The translations under genes were made by a program, and so were the position numbers. Of a stretch of DNA of 51,500 nucleotides, positions 26,039 through 31,931 are shown in pieces. The DNA is taken from contig NZ_CALXYQ010000022.1 in the NCBI RefSeq assembly GCF_944393015.1, forward strand, positions 1 through 51,500. Reading direction: 5' to 3'. This DNA is from an uncultured Brachyspira sp. (GTDB lineage: Bacteria; Spirochaetota; Brachyspiria; Brachyspirales; Brachyspiraceae). Position 1 is the stretch's first letter; each line of letters begins with the position of its first letter. Under the pieces are notes generated by a model. It was not told where the DNA came from. It searched no databases and saw only the letters and a list, made by a program, of their open reading frames with translations.

Positions 26039-27379
26039 ATGGAAAAAAGAGTTTTATTTTCACCAGTAGGTACACATGATCCTATAGGAATAATTGTAGA
26101 TGGAAGACCATCAGAAGGTTCTATGCTTCATATTATAAGACATTATCAACCTAGTATTGTTTATTTATATATAAGCAAAGAATTAAATTATGGTGATGAT
26201 AGATATAAAAATGCAATAAAAAAATTCTTTCCTAACTGTGAAGTAGAGAATATTTTTAGCGAGATAGATGAGAATGATGTTAATAATTATGATGTTTTTA
26301 TGAATGATTTTAAAAAGTGCATTAAAGAAATACATGATAAACATAAAGGTTATGAAATACTTTTGAATATAGCATCAGGTACACCTCAAATGAAATCCAG
26401 TTTAATACTTGAAGTTATTAGTAATAATATAAAATTGATACCTATTCAAGTGAGTACTCCCACTAAAAAGAAAAATTTTGAGGATCATTTTAAAGCTGAA
26501 GATTTGGATAAAATAGATATAGATATAGAAAATTCAGAAAAAAGATGCGATAAAGTTAAAGTATTGAGTTTTAAACGTTCCAAAATACAAACACAAATAG
26601 AATCTTTGATAAATAATTATGAGTATAGTGCAGCTTTACAAATGTTTAAAGAAGATGAAAATGCAGCTGATTTGTTTAATTATAAATTACCAATATATTT
26701 GCAGCATTGTATTTATCGTATGAACTCTCAATTTTCTGAGGCAGCTAAATTATTTTCAGATAATGGTATAGACATTTTAGACTATAGTAATGGAGATGAA
26801 GTGAAAAGAGAGTTTTTTGAATATTTTTATATCATGAAAATAAAGCAGTCAAAGGGAGCAATAACAGATTTTCTTCTTAGAATAACACCTTTTATTACAA
26901 GATTATTATACTATTTTTTACATGATAAATATAATTTGGATATTAATAAATATATATCGAAAAAATCAAATTTTATTTCTTATATAGATAGAACACTTAT
27001 AGACAAGCATAATAAAGCTTTATTAGGATTTTTGGATAATCTGTATGGTAAATCTAAGTTTAGAACTACTTTTTTGAATTTCAATACTTTAATAGATATA
27101 GCTTTCTTTTATTATAAGCAGATAAATGATAATAGTTATAAAGGCACTTATGCAGCTTTTAAATATTTTGATAAGATAGAAAAAGAGAGAAATAAGGCAG
27201 CACATACTATGATAAATATAGATGAAGATTTTGTGAAAAGCAATTTAAATAAGTCCTCTGATGATTTAATAAAGAATTGCGAAACTTTGCTTAGAATGAT
27301 TTTTGATTATCAAGTAAATTATTTTATTTATGATAGTATAAATAAAGAGATAATCAATTTAATTCAGGAAACAAAATAA
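26039..27379 (+). CDS. csm6: Csm6-type CARF-HEPN RNase (third copy)
   Basis: The 446-residue protein is the most standard Csm6 of the locus. CARF features are VLFSPVGTHDPIG at the start, SMLHIIRHYQPSIVYLYIS and NIASGTPQMKSSLILEV; the HEPN RNase motif is RNKAAH (R384, H389). It lacks the CARF insert of the other two copies. TTAAGGAG precedes the ATG. It lies downstream of the small-peptide cassette and 18 bases before the stand-alone CARF gene. Expected role: RNA degradation triggered by cyclic oligoadenylate. Confidence 0.94.
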   Translation: MEKRVLFSPVGTHDPIGIIVDGRPSEGSMLHIIRHYQPSIVYLYISKELNYGDDRYKNAIKKFFPNCEVENIFSEIDENDVNNYDVFMNDFKKCIKEIHDKHKGYEILLNIASGTPQMKSSLILEVISNNIKLIPIQVSTPTKKKNFEDHFKAEDLDKIDIDIENSEKRCDKVKVLSFKRSKIQTQIESLINNYEYSAALQMFKEDENAADLFNYKLPIYLQHCIYRMNSQFSEAAKLFSDNGIDILDYSNGDEVKREFFEYFYIMKIKQSKGAITDFLLRITPFITRLLYYFLHDKYNLDINKYISKKSNFISYIDRTLIDKHNKALLGFLDNLYGKSKFRTTFLNFNTLIDIAFFYYKQINDNSYKGTYAAFKYFDKIEKERNKAAHTMINIDEDFVKSNLNKSSDDLIKNCETLLRMIFDYQVNYFIYDSINKEIINLIQETK

Positions 27380-27397
27380 ATTATTTAGGAGTATATT

Positions 27398-27874
27398 ATG
27401 AAAAAGAATTTATTAACATTTATAGGATTAACTGATATAAGAACACATGAAAATAAAGAGTATAATGGAGCAGTTGAGCAAATACTGCATAAATATGAGT
27501 TTGATAATGTTTATGTATTTATAACTTTAGGTTTGGAAAATAAAGTTAATGATTTGAATATGATTGAAAGATATAAGGAAATTTCTAATAGTAATGTAAT
27601 AGGCATTTATACAAAGATAGAAGATCCTACTAATCCAAGAGCAGTTTATAATAAGATGAAAGAATATATTGAAGAGATAAATAATAGTACCAAAAATATA
27701 GAAGGAGAATTGTACGTTAATATGGTATCATCAACACCGCAAATAATTTCAATATTGTCATTGTTAGTAGGCGGAAAAGTTTTATGTAATTCTGTAGGAG
27801 TTTATCCTAGTAATCCGCTTTATAGTGATGAGATAAAGTTTGATAATTTAGATTTTTATAGAGATATACTTTAA
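27398..27874 (+). CDS. Stand-alone CARF-domain protein
   Basis: The 158-residue protein ends where the CARF domain of Csm6 would end; there is no HEPN or other effector. It has LTFIGLTDIRTHENKEYNGA at the start, DNVYVFITLG, and NMVSSTPQIISILSLLVGGK, which corresponds to the TPQ ligand loop of Csm6. AGGAG precedes the ATG. Because it is the last gene of the operon and has a single CARF domain, a ring nuclease that removes cyclic oligoadenylate, or a ligand sink, is possible; neither is shown by the sequence. Confidence 0.8.
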   Translation: MKKNLLTFIGLTDIRTHENKEYNGAVEQILHKYEFDNVYVFITLGLENKVNDLNMIERYKEISNSNVIGIYTKIEDPTNPRAVYNKMKEYIEEINNSTKNIEGELYVNMVSSTPQIISILSLLVGGKVLCNSVGVYPSNPLYSDEIKFDNLDFYRDIL

Positions 27875-27893
27875 TTATATTGTTAATTAAGAA

Positions 27894-27926
27894 AGAGGTG
27901 CTTCAATATTGAGGCACCTCTTTTTT
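27894..27926 (+). terminator. Intrinsic terminator of the csm operon
   Basis: AGAGGTGC (27894-27901) and GCACCTCT (27914-27921) form a perfect 8-bp stem, extended inward by TCAA and TTGA, followed by TTTTTT. It ends the plus-strand csm/csm6/CARF block and abuts the first degenerate CRISPR repeat. Confidence 0.9.
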
Positions 27927-27974
27927 GTTTAACGTCCCTCAAACTGTAAAAAACAGTTAGTGGGAATGAGTTAC
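27927..27974 (-). repeat. Outermost decayed CRISPR repeat with hairpin insert
   Basis: On the plus strand GTTTAACGTCCCT and GTGGGAATGAGTTAC are recognisable as the two ends of the CRISPR repeat. Between them, in place of the 4-base loop, lies a hairpin, AACTGT and ACAGTT around an A-run. The right half has lost the AAAA run. This is the leader-distal limit of the array region. Confidence 0.5.
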
Positions 27975-28037
27975 GCTCGCCGCGTGGCTTCCCGCACCGC
28001 ATAACCAAACATTTGAGACAGTCAACTATAGGTGCGG
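27973..28037. repeat. 65-bp repeat, copy 1
   Basis: These 65 bases are identical to 28369-28433. Both copies begin directly after a repeat end (GGGAATGAG type), contain CCGCAC and GTGCGG as inverted arms about 34 bases apart, and belong to a palindromic family with further members at 28062-28114 and 41352-41405. Confidence 0.85.
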
Positions 28038-28061
28038 CTGACTACTTGTCGTAGTGGCAAC

Positions 28062-28114
28062 CCGCACGGAATTGCCAACCTTATATACAGTCTGCTATAC
28101 GTGCGGCTGATTAC
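28062..28114. repeat. Palindromic GTGCGG element
   Basis: CCGCACGG (28062-28069), 31 bases, then GTGCGGCTGATTAC (28101-28114). The same ordered pair is found on the other strand at 41352-41405, with a 32-base interval and an exact match of the 14-base arm. Just before it, GTGCGG and CCGCAC (28032-28067) enclose the hairpin ACTAC TTGTC GTAGT. Confidence 0.7.
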
Positions 28115-28210
28115 ATTTCATTACATATCAACAGATATTCCTTTCATCTGTATGGAATGAGTTTAAAAACTTGCTATTCTTGATAATTCGTACAAAACAA
28201 AAAACGAATT

Positions 28211-28271
28211 GTTTTCGTCCCCCACAAGCGTAGCGAAGTGCCTACTTGGTTCGGGGAATGAGTTTAAAAAC
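28211..28271 (-). repeat. CRISPR repeat with enlarged hairpin loop, 61 bp
   Basis: Both ends of the repeat are intact (GTTTTCGTCCCC and GGGGAATGAGTTTAAAAAC), but the 4-base loop is replaced by 30 bases that include CAAG and CTTG arms and the core GCCTACTTGGT. The flanking spacers are 40 and 42 bp, normal lengths, so this is one repeat unit and not two. Confidence 0.85.
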
Positions 28272-28313
28272 GAGAAGAATATACAAAACCGTATGAAACA
28301 TTTACTCAACTAT

Positions 28314-28370
28314 GTTTTCGTCTCCCGACTGAAAGGAGCCTACTCGGTCACGGGGAATGAGTTTAAAAAC
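28314..28370 (-). repeat. CRISPR repeat with enlarged hairpin loop, 57 bp
   Basis: The repeat ends are GTTTTCGTCTCC and GGGGAATGAGTTTAAAAAC. The loop holds a 26-base insert with the core GCCTACTCGGT, differing by one base from the core at 28241-28251. CCCG and CGGG, then GAC and GTC, extend the stem. The 65-bp repeat copy 2 follows at once. Confidence 0.85.
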
Positions 28371-28433
28371 GCTCGCCGCGTGGCTTCCCGCACCGCATAA
28401 CCAAACATTTGAGACAGTCAACTATAGGTGCGG
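28369..28433. repeat. 65-bp repeat, copy 2, inside the array
   Basis: Identical to 27973-28037, and sitting in the 120-bp interval between two CRISPR repeats. The adjoining repeat remnant upstream of both copies suggests that a repeat-plus-element segment was duplicated, with copy 1 later losing part of its repeat. Confidence 0.85.
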
Positions 28434-28551
28434 TTTATTACCTGCTAATTACCCAAACTTTATATACTGAAAAAATTATCCTTCAATATTTTGGGAATGA
28501 GTTTAAAAACTGTCTGAAATATGACAAGAAACTGGTACTATGGCATTACAA

Positions 28552-28863
28552 GTTTTCGTCCCCTTTCGGGGAATGAGTTTAAAAACGTGGAGCTATAGGA
28601 CGTAAAATCAATTACTATCTTGGAGTATGTTTTCGTCCCCTTTCGGGGAATGAGTTTAAAAACACCCAGGCCACAATATCGGTGGTTAAATCTTGTTTGA
28701 AATACAAGTTTTCGTCCCCTTTCGGGGAATGAGTTTAAAAACGTGGAGCTATAGGACGTAAAATCAATTACTATCTTGGAGTATGTTTTCGTCCCCTTTC
28801 GGGGAATGAGTTTAAAAACACCCAGGCCACAATATCGGTGGTTAAATCTTGTTTGAAATACAA
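28552..28863 (-). repeat. Tandem duplication of two repeat-spacer units
   Basis: Spacers at 28587-28628 and 28743-28784 are identical (42 bp), as are those at 28664-28707 and 28820-28863 (44 bp). The two-unit block of 156 bp is therefore present twice in tandem, most simply explained by recombination between repeats. Confidence 0.95.
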
Positions 28864-28976
28864 GTTTTCGTCCCCTTTCGGGGAATGAGTTTAAAAACAA
28901 GTATCTAAATAAAAATCAAAGGATTAAAAATATGGAAAATAGTTTTCGTCCCCTTTCGGGGAATGAGTTTAAAAAC

Positions 28977-29239
28977 CCGTAATTTTTTCTTAAATTTTTT
29001 GTAAAAATTTAGTAATCTTTCTTTACAATACGAGATTTTTAAACTAGTTTCTTCTTATATATGTTTTTAAACCCATTATGTAATTATCAATCCTCTTTGT
29101 AAATTCACTTTACTTTCGCCCGGGTATGTAATTATCAAGCCGTTTTCTATGTAATTTACAAAAAATCACACTCTCGTGCGAAATTGATATGTCAAAGAGC
29201 TGATGCATATATTATAGTACATTTTTCTACTCTTTTCAA
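28977..29239 (-). promoter_or_regulatory. CRISPR leader
   Basis: AT-rich sequence between the newest repeat and cas2. It holds the array promoter, a near-iterated motif TATGTAATTATCAA (29077-29090 and 29125-29138) with a partial third copy at 29148, a CCCGGG island, and two stretches resembling the repeat in reverse orientation: GTTTTTAAACCCATT (29063-29077) and ATTTTTAAACTAGTT (29035-29049). In the leader RNA these could pair with the start of each repeat. Confidence 0.7.
29211..29239 (-). promoter_or_regulatory. Promoter of the CRISPR array
   Basis: On the minus strand TTGAAA (29234-29239), a 17-base spacer and TATAAT (29211-29216). It begins 6 bases after the cas2 stop and would start transcription about 230 bases before the first repeat. 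Confidence 0.65.
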
Positions 29240-29244
29240 CTATT

Positions 29245-29523
29245 TCATAGAATTAAATAATTTTTATCAAGTATATTATGTTTTTTACCTATTACATTTC
29301 TTTTAAAATTATACATCTTATAACTTATAATTGAATCATTTTCATCTATTTTTATTTGGGATAAATCAAAAAGCATCTTTTTATACAGTCTGTTATTTAA
29401 TAGGCATAAAAATGAAGATTTTTGTATATTATGACCATAGCCCAGCAAAATATTAAATACTTTATTTCGAATTTTATCATTTGATATATCATATATTACT
29501 AAAATAGTATATTCTTTTTTCAT
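29245..29523 (-). CDS. cas2: CRISPR adaptation protein Cas2
   Basis: Cas2 bridges two Cas1 dimers in the spacer integrase. The 92-residue protein has the first strand TILVIYDISNDKIRNKV with the family Asp at residue 12, and GYGHNIQKSSFLCLL after the first helix. Size is typical. It follows cas1 by 7 bases and precedes the array promoter directly. Confidence 0.93.
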   Translation of the reverse strand: MKKEYTILVIYDISNDKIRNKVFNILLGYGHNIQKSSFLCLLNNRLYKKMLFDLSQIKIDENDSIISYKMYNFKRNVIGKKHNILDKNYLIL

Positions 29524-29530
29524 AATTTTA

Positions 29531-30526
29531 CTACCTTATTATGAAGCCTTTATAAAGTTCAGGATTTTTTTCTTTTATTGATTTATACAAAGAGTAAGAT
29601 TGATGTAATAATATTTCTCTGAATGTTTTTTTATGATTTAAATACTTGTATTCTTTATTCATTTTATTTTCAAAAATTGTAATTAATTTTTTTATAGATT
29701 TATTCTTTAAATAAACTCCTCCGTTTTTATTAGAATATTCAAAATCATCTTTTATAAAAATTTTTTTTCTTACTGCTGCAATAATAATGCTGTCTATAAT
29801 AGGACTTCTGAATTCTTCCATTAAATCACTTACTAAAGAAGGGTGATCATTTCTTAATTTATGCATAAATCCTATATGAGTATTAATGCCGAAATATTCT
29901 AAATTATTATATATCTCATAAAATAAAAGTGTATAGCCGAAACTAAGAAGAGAATTAAATGCATCCTTAGGAGGTTTTTTATTTCTATTTTGAAAGTTAA
30001 AATCTTCAGGCAAAAAATAATTAATACATTTAAAATATATTTTTGCACTATTGCCTTCATATCCCATTATACTTTCTATATTATCTGAAATATTAATTTT
30101 ATCTATATATGAATTTAATGTTTTTATACTTTCTTCAACAAATTTATTATTATTTTTTCTATTATATTTATAAAGCAATGTTCTGCAATTTTTGATTTTA
30201 GATGTTATGAATATCTTTGAAATATTTAGACAAAAATTATAATCTTTATTTAGAGTAAATTGTTTTTTTAATATATTTATTTTTATTTTTTTATTTGAAT
30301 TCAATACTCCGAGAAAATTACCGTATTTAGAAAACCATACCAAAGAAATATTTTTTATTAATAATTCAAATATCAATTGAGAGCTTATAGCTTTTTTTCC
30401 ATAAATAATGATCTTATTAATTTTTTCTATAGGTATGGTTTTTATATTATTTTCTTTATCTGTTATTTCTAAAGTATTATGTTTTTTTGCTAATTTATAA
30501 TTTTTATTTGTTATATATAAAATCAT
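29531..30526 (-). CDS. cas1: CRISPR integrase Cas1
   Basis: Cas1 inserts new spacers at the leader end of the array. The 331-residue protein has the catalytic residues of the family: Glu 157 in MGYEGNSAKIYF, His 222 in HIGFMHKLRNDHPSLVSDLM and an acidic residue near 237 in MEEFRSPIID. No reverse-transcriptase or Cas6 domain is fused. Its ATG overlaps the stop of the upstream alcohol dehydrogenase gene by one base, so its expression may depend on that gene. Confidence 0.96.
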   Translation of the reverse strand: MILYITNKNYKLAKKHNTLEITDKENNIKTIPIEKINKIIIYGKKAISSQLIFELLIKNISLVWFSKYGNFLGVLNSNKKIKINILKKQFTLNKDYNFCLNISKIFITSKIKNCRTLLYKYNRKNNNKFVEESIKTLNSYIDKINISDNIESIMGYEGNSAKIYFKCINYFLPEDFNFQNRNKKPPKDAFNSLLSFGYTLLFYEIYNNLEYFGINTHIGFMHKLRNDHPSLVSDLMEEFRSPIIDSIIIAAVRKKIFIKDDFEYSNKNGGVYLKNKSIKKLITIFENKMNKEYKYLNHKKTFREILLHQSYSLYKSIKEKNPELYKGFIIR

Positions 30527-31713
30527 TATATATTAGCCATTTTAAAAATATTATAAACATCTTCTTTATTCAAAGCTCTGAAATGTTTAAACTCTAATTT
30601 ACCATCTTTTATGCATCTTCTTGTTAAATCCTGCAAAACTTCTTCGCTTTGTATTCCCACTCCTAATTCTGTAAAGTTGGTAGGCATATTGATTTGTTTA
30701 AAATATTCTATAGTTTTTTCTATTCCTTTAAGTCCTGTATCATCATCTATATTCCAAACATTTTTTGAGTACTGAATGAATCTTTCTTTTTTGTCTTTTA
30801 AACAGTATTTAGCCCAAGGCCCCCACATCACAGAAAGACTTGCTCCATGTGCACAGTCAAATTTTGCACTCAATTCATGTCCGAATTTATGAACTATAAA
30901 ATCAAAAGTAAGTCCTAGTCCTGTTAAAGTATTATGAGATAAACTTCCGCACCACATAAGCTCGCTCATAGCATCATAATTATTTTTATCTTTCATAGCT
31001 ATTAATCCGTTTTTGAAAATTGTTCTTAATATAGCCTCAGCAATAGCATCTGTAGTTTGATTATTGTCTCCATTAACTGAGTTATTACTATCGCCGAAAT
31101 ATCTGTCAAAAGTATGCATAAGCATGTCAACTATTCCGCAGGCTACTTGATAATATGGTAATGTAAAAGTTAAGCAAGGATTCATTATTGCAAATTTAGG
31201 ACGGTTAAATTCTGTAGGAAAGCCTCTTTTATCAAGAGTTTCTTCATTAGTAAGTACAGAAGAATTACTTGTCTCACTTCCAGCAGCAGATATTGTAAGT
31301 ATGCATCCTATAGGAAGACTTTTTTCTAAATTTTTTGTTTTTGTCCAGAATTCCCATATATCAGTATCAGGATTGGCAGCACCATGAGCTATGGCTTTAG
31401 CAGTATCAATAGCACTTCCTCCTCCTATACCAAGTATAAAATCAGCTTTGAAATCTATTGCTTTTTTTACTCCTTCTCTTGCATATGATAGTGTAGGGTT
31501 AGCTCTTACCCCTCCGAATAGCTCATATTCTATATTTTCATTTTTTATTATATTTTCTATCTTTTCTAATAATCCGCTTTCTTTTACACTTTTTGTACCA
31601 TAAACTACAAATACTCTTTTACCGCCGAAGTTTTTTATTTCTTTTGCTGTGTTTTCTTCAGAATTTTTTCCAAATATTACTTTTGTTGGATTGTTATATA
31701 TGAAACTTTGCAT
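30526..31713 (-). CDS. Iron-containing alcohol dehydrogenase
   Basis: This 395-residue protein belongs to the group III, iron-dependent alcohol dehydrogenases, close in character to NADPH-dependent butanol or aldehyde reductases. GIGGGSAIDTAKAIAHGAAN is the nucleotide-binding part; metal ligands lie in VDMLMHTFDRYF and KFGHELSAKFDCAHGASLSV. A cytosolic role in fermentation or aldehyde removal is inferred. AAGGAAAGGA lies upstream of the ATG. The gene is followed without a gap by cas1, an unusual neighbour for a metabolic enzyme. Confidence 0.92.
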   Translation of the reverse strand: MQSFIYNNPTKVIFGKNSEENTAKEIKNFGGKRVFVVYGTKSVKESGLLEKIENIIKNENIEYELFGGVRANPTLSYAREGVKKAIDFKADFILGIGGGSAIDTAKAIAHGAANPDTDIWEFWTKTKNLEKSLPIGCILTISAAGSETSNSSVLTNEETLDKRGFPTEFNRPKFAIMNPCLTFTLPYYQVACGIVDMLMHTFDRYFGDSNNSVNGDNNQTTDAIAEAILRTIFKNGLIAMKDKNNYDAMSELMWCGSLSHNTLTGLGLTFDFIVHKFGHELSAKFDCAHGASLSVMWGPWAKYCLKDKKERFIQYSKNVWNIDDDTGLKGIEKTIEYFKQINMPTNFTELGVGIQSEEVLQDLTRRCIKDGKLEFKHFRALNKEDVYNIFKMANI

Positions 31714-31867
31714 ATTCCTTTCCTTTATATAAATAAAATATTATTATATTTTTTACTAAAACAATATTATAATGATTATTAATTTATAATACAATATAAA
31801 AATAAAAATACTAAAAAAATATTTTTATTTTTAATAAATTTTTTTAAATATAAATTTTTTATTGTAC

Positions 31868-31895
31868 TTGATATTTATTTATTATCTAATATACT
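31868..31895 (+). promoter_or_regulatory. Possible promoter of the ankyrin gene
   Basis: TTGATA (31868-31873), a 16-base spacer and TATACT (31890-31895), 36 bases before the GTG start of the ankyrin-repeat gene, in the 218-base divergent gap with the alcohol dehydrogenase gene. AT-rich surroundings lower the certainty. Confidence 0.45.
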
Positions 31896-31931
31896 TATAA
31901 ATATTACTTATTTTGAGATTGGAGTATAAAG

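Larger units (their letters stand above)
28151..28976 (-). CRISPR. CRISPR array, transcribed on the minus strand
   Basis: Six perfect 35-bp repeats start at 28552, 28629, 28708, 28785, 28864 and 28942. Read on the plus strand they begin GTTTTCGTCCCC, then TTTC, and end GGGGAATGAGTTTAAAAAC. To the left are two half repeats (28154-28170, 28494-28510) and two with enlarged loops (28211-28271, 28314-28370). Normal spacers are 40-44 bp; one interval is 120 bp. The minus strand is favoured because it gives an 8-base tag, ACGAAAAC, after the hairpin, a good promoter lies at the right, and decay is at the left end. Spacers are ordered, right to left, C, B, A, B, A. Confidence 0.95.

Noticed and set aside
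28209-28400. A 63-codon plus-strand ORF over the degenerate repeats
   Set aside because: It reads through repeat and insert sequence with no ribosome site.
28538-28900. A 120-codon minus-strand ORF over the CRISPR array
   Set aside because: It is made of the repeats and duplicated spacers, so it is open only because of the repeat unit; not a gene.
28552-28976. Plus-strand transcription of the CRISPR array
   Set aside because: It would put the decayed repeats at the leader end, give no typical 8-base tag, and place the good TTGAAA/TATAAT promoter on the wrong strand.
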